In this document: piece after piece, positions 52,470 through 64,000 of the stretch
How positions within the stretch are numbered: the first letter of the stretch is position 1
Layout: every line of letters starts with the position of its first letter
Source of the DNA: Lepidostoma basale
Lineage: Eukaryota > Arthropoda > Insecta > Trichoptera > Lepidostomatidae
Reading direction: 5' to 3'
NCBI GenBank assembly: GCA_022606425.2
Contig: JAHDVF020001467.1
Coordinates: 62,001 to 126,000 of the forward strand
Length of the DNA: 64,000 nucleotides
Program-made: the position numbers and the translations under genes
Notes under the pieces: model-generated
The model's input: the letters and a program-made list of their open reading frames with translations, nothing else
The model's database searches: none
Told to the model about the DNA's origin: nothing

Positions 52470-53025
52470 TAGTGTAGGCCTAGTGGCCTGTTTCTTAAGA
52501 GGAATTGACCTCCTACGAAGTCGACTCCCAGCTGTCGATCCATCTCTTTGGTGGTCTGCCCGGGGGTCGTCTACTTTGGGGCTGGCCGTGTAACACAATG
52601 AAGGGAAGTCTGGATAGATCCATTCTCCTCACGTGTGCACACCAGTATCTTCTCCTTTGCCTACCCCACCTAACGACATCCTCGACCTCGCATATCTCCC
52701 TTACCCGTGTATTCCTTATCCTCTCTTGCAGTGTCTTGCCAGATTGTCTTGTCTTCATTTCTGACACTCAGAGCGCGTTTTTTTGTGATTGTGGCCTCCA
52801 TCCTGCACTCGATGTCACACAAGTCTTATAAATTCTTACTTTGCTGCTGATCTTCATGTCAGGATTTTTCCAAATTGAATTTTTCAAGCATCCTGAATGA
52901 CCGCAGCCTTGTTTACTTGCCCCATCACTTCACACGGTAGATCCGTTTTCCCACACAAGTCCACAACCAGATATCTCCATTTTTCCACCTGTTCCACTAA
53001 CACGTTAATACTTGCGATACAAAAT
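52470..53025 (-). mobile_element. RTE-C LINE, post-RT region
   Basis: Reverse strand: VEKWRYLVVDLCGKTDLPCE, VNKAAVIQDA, a frame change, then EMKTRQSGKTLQERIRNTR, EVEDVVRWGRQRRRYWCAHV, RRPPGRPPKRWIDSW and stops, ending in GAATAATAATAAGAAGAA on the sense strand. Matches the order of the 29,596 copy. Confidence 0.8.
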
Positions 53026-53683
53026 CGTTTAATATTTACATATTGGTGTAATATAATCAATCATTTGTTATTTCTTACATTCCATCAAGACACCGTGTAT
53101 ATAAGCAACCACTAAAAAGTAATGACCCGCGTTCTGTGCATTCCCCCTAACCGTTTTTAATTGTAAGTTAGCACCCCGAGATTTCTCAATTAGGTACCCG
53201 GGCACTGTCGCAAGCTTTGCATAGTAGTCATGCCTCAAAGGGGGTTATTATGTGCTCCTCTGTATGTTGTTCCTTGCACAGCGTGCGCCACCCATCCTGT
53301 ATTGTGCGCTTTCTAAGGGCAGACTGGGGGAGTATGCACTATTGTGTGTGTGTGCCCACCTCCCTTCTTACATTATACCCTAAGTAGGTAGGTACTTACT
53401 TAATTAGGAATGTGCAAATGCACTCATGCATCTCTTCGCTCATCAATATACCTCTAATCATATTAGAAACTATTTAGCCACCTGTTAGAAACCAATTTAC
53501 ATAATATAGGTATCTTATCGATACATAATGTAGGTGCAACAAGATCCTAACAAGCAAATATTTGTTCTTCATTTAAATATAAATAAAGGGCATATGACAA
53601 TAATTTTAATTCCCATCTGAAGCAATATATAGATCGTATACATACTATAAGAGTTTACTTCTAGAGAAATGATTTTATATATC
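53026..53683. other. No gene; spacer
   Basis: No coding signal or recognised repeat. Confidence 0.35.
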
Positions 53684-53939
53684 ATATCGCACCTTCGGTA
53701 AGACAAGGGCACAATTAAACGTTTTGCAATTTTTAGCAATTTCTTATTAAATAAATAATATTAATCGTATTATTCTGGCTATATTGATCATACACTATCG
53801 CCCTCTGACTAAATGAAACTGAACTTAATGAGCGACTTTGTTCCTCCAGATAAAGGGATGTTTTTAAAATACATAGCATACTTAACTCATTTTGAGAATT
53901 TTTAACAATTATGCCCTTGTCTTACCGAATGTGCGATAT
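53684..53939. mobile_element. MITE with 33-bp terminal inverted repeats
   Basis: ATATCGCACCTTCGGTAAGA...GGGCACAATT at the left is the reverse complement of the right end (AATTATGCCCTTGTCTTACC...GTGCGATAT) with two mismatches over 33 bases. The ends are compatible with a TA target duplication (TA/TCGCAC...GTGCGA/TA), as in Tc1/mariner-type elements. No transposase frame in 256 bp, so it is non-autonomous. It lies 1.2 kb upstream of MOCOS. Confidence 0.8.
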
Positions 53940-55158
53940 ACGAATCACCAACAAACAACACAACTCTCAAATAAAAACATTTATACACAACTAGGTTTTT
54001 TAAATTAAGGTTTTAATGCCCCTTTAAAAAGTATGTTAAAATAAAATTACATAAACTACGACTAACAAAGTTCTAAACAAATGTAATCAAATTCCATGAA
54101 TGTGGCTCATTTAGTTTCATATTTTAAATGATACGCATATTTTCGAATGATGCATCCCTAAAATGGATAACATACTCTGTTTATATAATTTCTTACGTGT
54201 GTTTTTCAAATTCAATGAGGTTACCATCAAAATCAGTTCAGCGCACACAAGTAGCAAATACTTTGAGGGAATATGCGATTGATAGGTATTATACATACAT
54301 ATTTATGTACCTACTCTGATTTCTGGACGAAATTTATTATTTAAAATGATTCTTCAAATAACCATACCTTATTATTAATACAATCTTGCAAGTACAATTA
54401 TTCCATTTTTACCATTTAACAGATATTTATATAAAAGCTTTTCTCTTAACTTTGTTACTTAAATAAAATTTAAAAATAATTATCCGATTAGAATACGAAG
54501 AACGTCTTCCATCTTTGGAAATATTCAATTACTCACAAACGCTGTTATTTTAAAATTGTTTTATGTGTTATTCATAGATGTCAGTAGTACATTTATTTAT
54601 CAATTGCAAAACGAAAGTTTTGAAACTGTCATAATCATATGATAGTACGATACATTCATGTATCAGTTTTAGTTTTATTGTTCTTATAAGTTTTATTGTT
54701 TTATTTATCTTATATCATTTCTTTGTTTCATCACAACTAATTAAAATCTGTTTATTATTTGATTGATAAATATTTGTATATGTTTAATGACGTATTGGCG
54801 TGATAAACATCTAATTATGTCGGCCAAATAAAAACAATAGAAAGCAAATTGTAAATTAGTTTTTTTTTCGCTTTATTTTAGTATGCGGTTAAACAGCGTG
54901 TAATAAAGTGTTACTTGCAAATAATTTTTTTTTAATAAATTAATAATTGATTTAATAAATAATTTATTACATCCACCTTATGATGTATTTGAGCAACTTG
55001 GAACATTCCTATAGAAATTGCGTGATTGTATGCCTTTATTCAATGCCTAATCATAAGTATTAGCTTATCAGAAAATAACGTAGATAAGTGAACAGTTGAC
55101 AATAAAGTTCCCAGTTCGTCAGTTCCCACAGCAGCAAGCATTAATAGTCATCTTCATA
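53940..55158. other. Upstream region of MOCOS; no other gene
   Basis: AT-rich and not obviously repeated. The MOCOS promoter should lie near the 3' end of this stretch, but I see no diagnostic core element. The 66-codon frame starting at 55,096 is the MOCOS frame extended upstream. Confidence 0.4.
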
Positions 55159-58100
55159 ATGTCTTCAAATTTAGATCATGTATTACTTGAATACCAAATG
55201 AATGATTTGAGTAGTGAATTTTCCCGTCTTAAAGGTAAATCTCACACTATTCTTTTTTTTTCACATAATTATTTAAGCAGAGCACAGAATATATAATAAA
55301 TATTTTTGTAAATAATAAATATTTTTCTTCTATATTTCCCATCACTTTGTGTTGTGGATTCACATTTGAATAACTTTTTGCTAACATTGTATTATCACAA
55401 CACTTTTTTGTACTTTTCACAAACTTCCCTTCTTCAGTGTATGAATTTTTTCATAAAATTTCAAAAATAATACAATGTGTCCAAAAAGTCCTTCAAACAA
55501 ATATTTCCCCCAACATAATAAACATATTGTAAAGTTTGTGTTATTTTAATTTATTATTATATTATATATTATATTTATTATTCATTTTACAGGTAAAACC
55601 TATCTCGATCATGCAGGAGCAACTTTGTACGCGGAAAGTCAAATCCAAAATGTTGCGAAAGATTTGATGTGCAACATATATTCCAATCCACATACCAGCA
55701 AACACACTTTGGATTGCATTGATCAAATCCGTTTTCAAGTTTTAAATCATTTTAATACGGATAGCAATGAATACAGTGTAATATTCTGTTCTGGGGCCAC
55801 CGCGGCATTAAAGCTTGTTGCGGAATCTTTTGTATTTGATTCAAATGAAAATGGCCATCAAGATTTAAATAATAAGTACAAGAATCCGACTAAAGGGTGC
55901 TTTTCCTACCTTCAAGATAATCATACATCTGTTCTCGGTATGCGAGAAATTTTCACATCAAAATTATCTGAAGTTATTTGTGTACCGCACGCTGATTTAA
56001 TTAAAACCATGTCTGAAACTGAAAAAGATAACCGTAATGGGAATTCTAGCATCGACACCGTAGAATTTTTGGAGAGAGGATTATTTGTATACCCGGCCCA
56101 ATGCAACTTTAGTGGATACAAGTACCCATTAAAATGGATTCAAAAAATCAATAACGGTGCCTTAAATGTATTCACTCAAGAGCATTGTGGAAAGACTTTT
56201 TCTGAGTGGGCAACATTATTAGATGCTGCAGCGTTTGTCTCTACAAATTCTTTAGATCTGACCGTCTTCAAACCAGACTTTGTTTGTATATCTTTTTATA
56301 AAATATTTGGGTATCCAACTGGATTGGGAGCCCTACTTGTGAAGAACAGCAGTGCACACATGTTGAATGGGAAAACATATTACGGAGGTGGAACCGTGCA
56401 AATTTCATTAAGTGGAGAAAACTTTCATGTCAAACGTAAAATGCTCCAAGATAGGTATTGTCATTATGAATATATTTTCTTTAAATTCTCCTTAAATATT
56501 TCCCCATATAAATACATGTATTTCATTTCTTAAATGTGTTTTTTTTTTTCAGATTTGAAGATGGAACTATCCCATTTTTATCAATAATGGCTCTTAAACA
56601 TGGGTTTGACACACTTAAAACATTAATTCCTGTTAATATTAATGAAAAAGTCATGGACAAAATTTCTTTGCACACTTTTAATCTGGCAAAATATTTTCGT
56701 GAAAGATTGAATTCCATACGACATTACAATGGTACCCCAATTGCCTTTATATATTCTGATACTGAGTATAGGGATATTCACAGGCAAGGTGGAATAGTTA
56801 ATTTTAATCTTCTCAGATCTAATGGAGATTATATAGGATATGCAGAGGTTTGTGGTTTTCTAAATACAAAGCTATTTATGACAAATTTTACTTTTTGAAT
56901 AATTATTAACTATTTAAACTTTATCCCAGGTTACCCATATGGCAGAGCTATTTGATATTTTCATTCGCTCTGGCTGCTTCTGCAACCCTGGAGCCTGCCA
57001 GCGTTTTTTGAAATTATCAAATCAAGATCTACTTTCTCATTTTAAATCTGGTCACGTTTGTGGAGATAACAATGACCTTATTAATGGAGTACCAACCGGT
57101 TCACTAAGAGTATCCTTTGGTTACATGTCTACGAGGAACGATGTGGAATCTGTGATTAACATGATAACCAAATGCTTTTTAGATAATGATTCTTTAAAAA
57201 ATTTATCAAATGAAATTACCAAATTTAAATTAGATCCTGAAACCAAAACCAAAGAAAATGTGTTCAAAGCCAAAGGTATATTAAAAGAAATTCATATTTA
57301 TCCTGTAAAGTCTTGTGCAGCTTTCAAGGTATTGAAAAACTGGGAAATTGGACTTAAAGGGCTTAAGTATGACCGAGAGTGGATGATCGTGTCGGAGAAT
57401 GGAGTTGCCCTTACACAAAAACATGATACAAGAATGTGTATGATTCAACCAAGGATCAATTTAGATAAACGTGTTTTAGAGTTATCATTTCCAGGTAAGA
57501 TAATTATTCTCTCATTTTTAATTTGCTGAATAGTTCATTTTATACATTTGTGTTTAGTTATAATTTATAAATAATGCAAATAATTTATTGTCTTGTATTC
57601 AACATTAAACTGTGAAAATCTATATATGTGTCCATTTCATTACTTACAGGAATCGAAGATTTAGCAATTCCATTCTTAGAAAAGCGTTTGACTAAAACCC
57701 TTTCTTTTTGCCGATCTAAAGTGTGCGGTGATAAAATTGAAGGTTATGATTGTGGTGATGAAGCATCGCAATGGTTGTTGAATGTCTTAGGTATTCCTGG
57801 ATTACGCCTAATAAAGCAGAGTGATTCTGAAACGAGAGTTTTTAAAGACAAATCGGAAAAGAGTATTCAGATAACACCTATATCTCTCTCAAATCAAGCC
57901 CAATATCTCGCTATCAATTTAGCGAGTGTTAGATGGTTGGCCTCCAAAGTTGAGACTCGAGAATTTGACGACAGAATAGACAATTTAACAGCTCGATTTA
58001 GAGGAAATCTTATCATAGATACCAATGAAGCATTTGAAGAATTTAATTGGAAAAATGTTCATATTGGAAATACTAATTTTAAGGTAATTAAATATTTTCA

Positions 58101-58509
58101 ATTACTAAATTATTTCATGCAATTGTATAAATTGACTCAATTACTACGCTTTTTATGTTAGCATTATGAATATATTATGCTTCATGAGTATGCAGGAATT
58201 TGCATTCACTAGCATAATGTAATTTGCACAATCAAGTGGTCTAACTACAATAAACATTTTTTTATGTTCGTTATATATTGATTTTAATTCATATAAACTA
58301 TTTATATTTTTCAGATGGTAGGCGCCTGCACTCGGTGTCAAATGGTCTGTATTGACCAAGAAAATGGAGAAAAAACTGTGGAACCCCTGAGAACAATTTC
58401 CAAGCAATTCGAAGGCAAAATCAACTTCGGAAGTTATTTCTTACATGAAATATCAGATATTTCAGAACAGAAGATTATTGGTTGTGGCGACATTGTTTAT
58501 GCTAAATAA
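55159..58509 (+). CDS. mal: Molybdenum cofactor sulfurase (MOCOS / maroon-like), 6 exons, 808 aa
   Basis: Moves sulfur from L-cysteine to the molybdenum cofactor to activate xanthine dehydrogenase and aldehyde oxidase (cytosol; purine breakdown and eye pigment in insects). Exons: 55159-55234, 55593-56454, 56553-56847, 56930-57494, 57650-58083, 58315-58509, all with GT-AG introns and in frame. N-terminal NifS-like domain: TYLDHAGATLYAE near residue 27; PLP lysine about 262 in SFYKIFGYPTGLGALL; cysteine-rich GCFCNPGACQ at 426-435. A MOSC N-terminal barrel starts near 527 (ILKEIHIYPVKSC), then a C-terminal MOSC domain (VGACTRCQMVCID; INFGSYFL). The start is MSSNLDHVL; an in-frame ATG at 55,096 is less likely. 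Length is typical of the family. It converges with the Rdx gene, with an RTE-A copy between. A PAL-F copy sits in intron 1. Symbol follows the Drosophila orthologue. Confidence 0.95.
55318..55450 (-). repeat. PAL-F repeat in MOCOS intron 1
   Basis: TCACTTTGTGTTGTGGATTC and TGTATTATCACAACACTTTT match 41,690-41,795. The hammerhead-like end seen in that copy is missing here (CACAAACTTCCCTTCTTCAG in its place). Confidence 0.6.
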
Positions 58510-59802
58510 TTAACATGCACATTTTGCTATATGAGTATTTATATTAATTAAGTATTGATCTACATATATCATGAATATGCTCTGTACATTATTTTATTTA
58601 TAAATTTATAAAAACAGGTTCCTATTTTTTTATACAACTGAGTGCACATAATTTATTATGAAAAAAAATTATTTCCGGTTATTCATAATGGTTTTAGGGT
58701 GCACTTTAATTTTTTTACATGTTTTTTAATTATTTTATTGTTTTATCTATTTCATTATTATAAATTTAATATCTAAAATATTGCATAGAACAATATAACA
58801 TAACTGAATACTGAAAAATTACTTTTTGAATAGAATACTCTACATTTAGTCTTTACGACTGCTGGGTATTTATTTTTGTAATAATTCACAGGTTATTTGG
58901 ATCCAATTAGTTATCAGGTGGGGCCTGGCATAGCATCTGAGATGTCCAATATAGATAACATCTTAGTATTTAAAACTCATAATGGGCACAAAATTTATGT
59001 TTACACTTTGGTATAAAGCATGTTATGGCAATTTATGGTGTGAATTTCTATATATTGAATTGTGAATTTTTTTCTAATAAATGAAACAAATATATTTCGT
59101 TTTTTATTAACATCAAACTTATTTCATTTCCACCAGAATTTTTCGAGGATAATAAATCAATTTTTTGATAGTTCAAAAAAAATCTAAATAGTGGTGTGAA
59201 GACATAATGTATACAGTAGTCTCTCTTTATAACGATATCCAAGGGACTGGGCATTGTCATTGTTGTAGAAAGAAATCATAATATAGAGGGACAATAATAT
59301 TTGATGAAATAAATACATAAAAGAAACATGTAAATATATACATATGTATTTATTACTTTAAATATTGTTACTATATTTATTACGTTAATGTAAATATTTA
59401 GAAGGCATGGGGAAACCACTGCACTATTTCTCCCTTGAAATCCATCAAATGAGGATGGACATGACCCTTAATCTAAGGAGGAATACGACTAAGAAGAAGA
59501 ATAAGAGTAAATATTTACTTGCAATAATATTACTTACTTTCAATTTGAAAAAAAGCAGTTTTTTATAATATGTAGTACATGGAAATATTCATTTATTTAT
59601 AGACAATAATATAATAGGGAGGGGGGTTGCTAGACGTTTGAGTGTGGAAAACGAACATGCCGGGTAATACATACCCTACCCACTCAGGTAGTCCCGACGT
59701 CCGGCCCGCTTTAAAGTCAGGACAGAAGGGGCATTTGAACAGCTGAAATACCATTGTTATGAAGAGAGAGCAATATCAGTATAGAGAAAGAACAAATAGA
59801 AT
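58510..59802. other. MOCOS 3' flank; no gene
   Basis: AATAAA occurs at 59,076-59,081; the true polyadenylation site is not clear. 59,213-59,295 (TACAGTAGTCTCTCTTTATA; ATATAGAGGGACAATA) looks like a pogo-type terminal relic. 59,400-59,510 ends in AAGAAGAAGAATAAG and may be a decayed LINE end. 59,630-59,760 is GC-richer and unassigned. Confidence 0.4.
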
Positions 59803-60305
59803 AACTAACTAACTAACTAACCATCACGCCGTCTCCCCGAAAAGGTAGGGAGAAAGAATGGACTGCCACACTTTTCTCTCCTGACATATGTCTCTCACTT
59901 CCTCAACATTCATACATCGTGTCATGCACGCGCGTCGATTTCTCTGACTCCTCACATGGCCGACATTCAATATTTGATTTATTTGATCGTGCCACGTTTT
60001 CCTCGGTCTTCCTCTATTTCTGGTTCCATTTACATCATTAACATATAATTTTTTTACCATTCTTTCTTCATTCATTCTTTCCATATGTCTAAACCATCTT
60101 AATGATCCTTTCATTATTTTGTTCATGACACCATCATTCGCACCGCATTCACTTCTTATATTTTCATTCGACACTCTATCATACAGAGTATCCACACATT
60201 CGTCTAAGAGATCTCATTTCTACTGCATTTATTCTACTTTCATCCTTCTTTTGCCAGTTCCATGCTTCGCTTCGATACATAAGGGTCAGTAGAAGAACAC
60301 CAAAT
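59803..60305 (-). mobile_element. RTE-A LINE, well-preserved 3' portion
   Basis: AACTAACTAACTAACCATCA tail complement. The reverse-strand frame is open for 123 codons (60,195 to 59,824): LYDRVSNENIRSECGANDGV, GSLRWFRHMERMNEERMVKK, NGTRNRGRPRKTWHDQINQ, RRACMTRCMNVEEVRDICQE and SPYLFGETA. It is truncated near the VLLLTLMY segment. Subfamily 1. It lies between the 3' ends of MOCOS and the Rdx gene. Confidence 0.9.
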
Positions 60306-60508
60306 AGAATAAATACTTCCAAATCTTTTTTGAAACAAAAACTTTTTTATAATGATTTATTATATGTTATATATGTAATACAATTTTCATACCTAATGAT
60401 AAATTTTCTACTTAACTACTTTTTTATTATAGATTTATTATTTACATTCTATTCCAACTTTTAATGCATTTTCGATTAATTAGTGATAGGATAATTCACT
60501 ATCATACA

Positions 60509-61022
60509 TTATGATATAACACAATTAATAGGCTGTTGACTCAATACTGGGGCAATAACACCACCTTCAGAAGCAATTTTTACTGCGGATACTACTTCCT
60601 CAAAATCGGGTAAGGCCATGGTCTGAAGTTTGGAATATACTTGCACTTCATTTATAAAAATCTCAAATGATCCTGGAACAAAAATAATTCTAAATAAAAC
60701 CGATGTTTAAGAAAATTAACTGGTTTCCGACATATTCAACTACCTTGTCTGCCCCGAGTGCAAGTGACAACTGCATTGTGGTTCTGCTGTTTCAATTTTT
60801 TAGCTAAAGAAAGACAATGGCCCCCATAATCGCAGACACCACTGAAAAAAACAGTACTAATAAAAATAAATCAACTTAAATATTTACTCTTAAAACCTAA
60901 TAAATACATTTAAAAAAAAAACATGTGGTGACCATTTGATTCACAACTACCCCTCCCACGAATTTCACATACCAATATTCTACTTTCACTTCAACTTGCT
61001 TATTATTAACTTTCTCATTCAT
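60509..61022 (-). CDS. Rdx-family thioredoxin-fold protein (SELENOW/MIEN1-like, Cys form), 3 exons, 103 aa
   Basis: Small cytosolic redox protein of the SelW/SelT/SelH (Rdx) family. Exons, reverse strand: 61022-60973, 60841-60744, 60672-60509, with GT-AG introns and frame kept. Protein: VEVKVEYCGVCDYGG, in which C17-x-x-C20 (CGVC) is the Rdx redox motif next to the first strand, then a helix (LAKKLKQQ), TCTRGRQGSFEIFINEVQVY (the conserved GxFEI strand pair) and DFEEVVSAVKIA. Cysteine at both positions means no selenocysteine is needed. Length is usual for the family (about 90-115). AATAAA on this strand lies at 60,434-60,439, about 70 bases past the stop. It is divergent from the IRAK4-like gene. 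The exact orthologue (SELENOW or MIEN1) cannot be settled by eye. Confidence 0.88.
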
Positions 61023-61342
61023 ATTTCACATTCTAGTGAAATCAAATAAAAACATAACCAATAATAATTGGCAAACGTCAAAATTTTTAAATATTTATTT
61101 AATAACATTTCTACGTACAGTGTAATAAAGAAGCGCAGTATTTTTACTATGAATAAGCAGGCACCAAGGATTATTTCGTGCGAAGTATGCAAACAAAGTA
61201 ACTTTATCTATGGTTTTAAATGTCAATGATGTCAATGGATGTCAGCTTGATGTCACTAGTCAATTTATTCGTAGGAAGGCGTTTGTTATGTTTTTCTTAT
61301 AGCTAGTTCAGGGATTTATTACATTAACATTTAATTAACGTT
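61023..61342. promoter_or_regulatory. Shared intergenic promoter region between divergent genes
   Basis: Only 320 bases separate the start codons of the Rdx gene (minus) and the IRAK4-like gene (plus), so both promoters and 5' untranslated regions must lie here. No TATA box or other core element is obvious. ATGAATAAGCAGG at 61,149 opens a short frame and is not taken as a gene start. Confidence 0.65.
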
Positions 61343-63701
61343 ATGGAGCCTACCATAGAAATACGTAAAATTCCTGTTGGATCAATTTATGGTCTTATTC
61401 ACGTTTTGGAAATATCGGATTCCTGGAAAAAACTTATGTCGCATATTCCGAAAGAAATGGAAAACAAAATATTTATTCCAAAATACGGAACCGACCATAT
61501 GCAGTAATTATTTCAATATGTGTTATTTATTAATATTTTTATAACTATTTATTATTTTGTTGCACTGTAAAAGTTTTTTTTTTTTTGTATCTTTTAGACT
61601 CATCGAAAGTGCAAGCGTTAAACAAAAGCGTCCGTGTACAGAAATTTTATTTGAAGAATGGGGAACGTCGGGGAGAATTCGTCCAACAATCGGAACTTTG
61701 CTCCAAATATTAGTAGAAGCCGAACTCTTCAGGGCGGCAGACATTGTGGCAGTCGATTTATTAAAAAGTAAGCTTTCATATAATATTTTTTTTGCTGTCT
61801 TGGTTATTCCCTATTGTCAACCATGAATTGTTTTTTGCAAATGCTGTATTTTTTCTTATCCATTTTTTTTTTAGATTCTCCGCCTAAAAGACCATTGACT
61901 GGACCTGCTGCCAGGGTGGATGTTTCTCTCCCGCACATTCTTGCCGAAAAAGAATTAAATAAAGTCAACGTAGAAAGTTTATTAAACAATTTATCATATC
62001 CTAATTTGACATCTAGCAACCTGGATACATTCAATCAAAATATGGAACATAAAAACAGTCCAGATAAACCTGAAATTGATAAAAATTTCTTGGCGATTCC
62101 TAGCACTAGTAATAATAACAGCGGGTCTTCTTTAAATACTAATCCATCCGCTTCCACGAACATTACACATGTGTCTTCTGAGGTCACTGATATGATTCAA
62201 TTTTCCGCTCAAAATCAGTCGGAGAATTTTTATCTTGGTGAGAGCACTCTCAATGCTGATATTCCAGCAATCAGCATGCTGCTGAACGAAAGTCACACTA
62301 TTTCCGGGCAGCAAACTGAACCCCTTGATGAATTCACTGAAATTAAATCTGATAAGTGTGAAAATCCCATTAGCACATCTCACAGCTCTACAAGTATAGA
62401 GGCCATAAATATTAATGTTACAAATGGTTCTTCAGTCACTGGCTCCGAGTACAACATTCCTGACTTTAGTGGCATACTAAAATCGGCACAAAACATTCCT
62501 AACATTAGCATTTTACAAGGAGAATCAAGAAGTATAACAGAGTCCTCCGTATCAGACTTCAACATGCCAGATCTAAATGCCTTACAATTTAGCATTTCAG
62601 AGGATCAAAATTCCACTGTACCAATTTTAAGCGCTTTTACAAATAGCATTTTACAGCATTTTTCATACAAAGAATTGCAAAATGCGACTAACAATTTCAG
62701 CGATAATTTTATAAGTGAAAATAATGAAATTTCTTCTAAAATGATCGGAGCAGGTGGTTTCGGAACAGTATACTTAACATCCGCATTACTAAACTATCCC
62801 GTTGCTGTAAAAAAATTAAAACTTCTTGGTCCCGCTGGACAATTCAGTGAACCAATAATATCTAAACAATTTAAGACCGAAGTTGAAATTCTTTCAAAAT
62901 ATAACCATGATAATATCCTTGCATTGTTGGGGTACTCTTGTGACGGACCCAACTATTGTATGATTTACGAATACATCGATGGTGGCTCCTTACGGGAGAG
63001 TATTGCGAATGACAAAAGCCTCACCCCCCGTGTACGAGAGAGCATAGCACTCCAATCGGCTCAAGGAATTGAATATTTACACAACGGCTTCCCCATTCCG
63101 TTTATCCACAGAGATATTAAATCAGCGAATATTCTACTAACAAAATCACACACTCCAAAGGTAAGAACTTTCAACTTTATTCAAATATCTTCTCGGACAG
63201 TTTCTTGATTTACTTAATGACGAACTAGTAGAATAAAACTGTTAATTTGTTTTTCATTGGTTGCGCTTGTGAATTGTTTGAGTGTTAATATGGTTTTTGT
63301 TTTTTTTTCAGATATGTGATTTTGGCATTGTTAAATTACTACCAAATCAATCTGTCACATCTAATATTATGGGCACCATAGCTTACATGGCTCCAGAAGC
63401 ATTTCGTGGTGACGTCTCTGTCAAAATGGACGTCTTCAGCTTTGGAGTTGTCATCTTGGAGCTGCTCACCGGCCTCCCACCCATGGATGACACCCGACCT
63501 GGCAAAGACATCTACACCCACGTATATGAAATGTGTTCTAAAAATGGCATCAACCCTCTCTTGGACAAATCTATTGACAAATGGGAAAATGCGGAAAATT
63601 TGTTTTCTCTTGCTCTATATTGTCTTAAAAAAAAGAACAATCGACCGCTTATATCAGAAGTTGTTGAAAAATTAAAAAACTTTAATGAATGTGGAATTTA
63701 A
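61343..63701 (+). CDS. IRAK4 / Tube-like kinase, 4 exons, 668 aa
   Basis: Death-domain Ser/Thr kinase of the Toll/IL-1 receptor pathway; binds the MyD88 death domain and passes the signal to Pelle. Exons: 61343-61503, 61598-61767, 61875-63160, 63312-63701, with GT-AG introns and frame kept. Death domain about residues 5-110 (SWKKLMSHIPKEMENK; CTEILFEEWGTSGRIRPTIG; LLQILVEAELFRAADIV). A long Ser/Asn-rich linker of about 260 residues follows. Kinase about 375-665: FSYKELQNATNNFSDN, GAGGFGTVY loop near 402, VAVKK lysine near 421, IHRDIKSANILL near 521, DFG 542-544, GTIAYMAPEAF. HRD and IHRDIKSANILL match the IRAK4 pattern; IRAK1 and Pelle usually have HGD there. Drosophila Tube has lost the kinase; most other insects keep it, as here. 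Confidence 0.93.
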
Positions 63702-64000
63702 CTCACTCTAATGTAATATTATGTATTTTTATTTTTGTTAATAAGAAATGTGTTCATAAATACATTTTTATTTTATTACTGTTGTAAATATTCATTTATT
63801 GCTACATATACGAGTACATGTAACCCGCTTCAATGGTACAAATATTGTATTTGTAATATAATATAAATAGGCAAAAACTAGGATGTCGTCAAGAAAGAGT
63901 TCGAGAATATTTTGAATACAATAGACTTCGTAATACTTCGATTCTCTCCAAAAGTAATTTGAAATGCACATGCGCTTACACAAGAACGTTTTTAACGTGT
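63702..64000. other. 3' flank of the IRAK4-like gene; no gene
   Basis: AT-rich 3' untranslated and intergenic sequence up to the window end. No canonical AATAAA directly after the stop; ATAAATACATTTTTATTT near 63,757 may serve. Confidence 0.4.

Noticed and set aside
55921..56121. Reverse-strand frame in MOCOS exon 2
   Set aside because: Antisense shadow of a conserved enzyme exon.
60509..61022. Selenocysteine (UGA) reading in the Rdx gene
   Set aside because: The spliced frame has cysteine codons at both C-x-x-C positions and no in-frame UGA.
61804..62595. Reverse-strand frames opposite IRAK4-like exon 3
   Set aside because: Antisense shadows; the plus-strand exon has a clear domain and splice sites.

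Overview
This is about 64 kb of AT-rich, intron-bearing animal DNA. It is almost certainly from an insect, and a moth or butterfly is the best guess: short AT-rich introns, dense 5'-truncated RTE-type and Jockey-type LINEs, tRNA-derived SINEs, and a full IRAK4/Tube-like kinase. The species cannot be named from the sequence.

Layout. Positions 1-55,000 hold no host gene I can support. They are a graveyard of mobile elements, often nested: (i) about 30 copies of one RTE-like LINE (RTE-A), nearly all 5'-truncated, with the stop codon followed directly by (GTTA)n or (GTTTG)n; the longest, at 47,345-48,570, keeps an open reverse-transcriptase frame; (ii) other RTE-like LINEs with GATGAT, GAAGAA or AAGT tails (RTE-B, RTE-C and an open frame at 43,305-44,228); (iii) Jockey-like LINE 3' ends with TTTGA-type or AAAT tails; (iv) two tRNA-derived SINE families; (v) a MITE and pogo-like ends; (vi) a group of palindromic repeats (PAL-A to PAL-F). 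Non-repetitive GC-richer islands lie between them and may be regulatory.

Positions 55,159-63,701 are the gene-bearing part. A six-exon molybdenum cofactor sulfurase (MOCOS/maroon-like, 808 aa, + strand) is followed by a convergent three-exon Rdx-family thioredoxin-fold protein (SELENOW/MIEN1-like, cysteine form, 103 aa, - strand). That gene is divergent, across a 320-bp shared promoter region, from a four-exon IRAK4/Tube-like kinase (668 aa, + strand; death domain plus complete kinase). MOCOS activates xanthine dehydrogenase and aldehyde oxidase; the kinase acts in Toll signalling.

Main discovery candidate. The palindromic repeats share one layout on the RNA level: CYGANGA, a short hairpin, GAAA, then a self-complementary box (ACATGT, ACAGCTGT, ACTAGT or ACCGGT) and a U/C. 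Bases flanking this layout pair with each other. That is the arrangement of a minimal, dimer-forming hammerhead ribozyme. The families differ in all three helices yet keep pairing, which argues for conserved RNA structure. All carry one extra base between the first core strand and helix II, and several have one core substitution, so activity is unproven.
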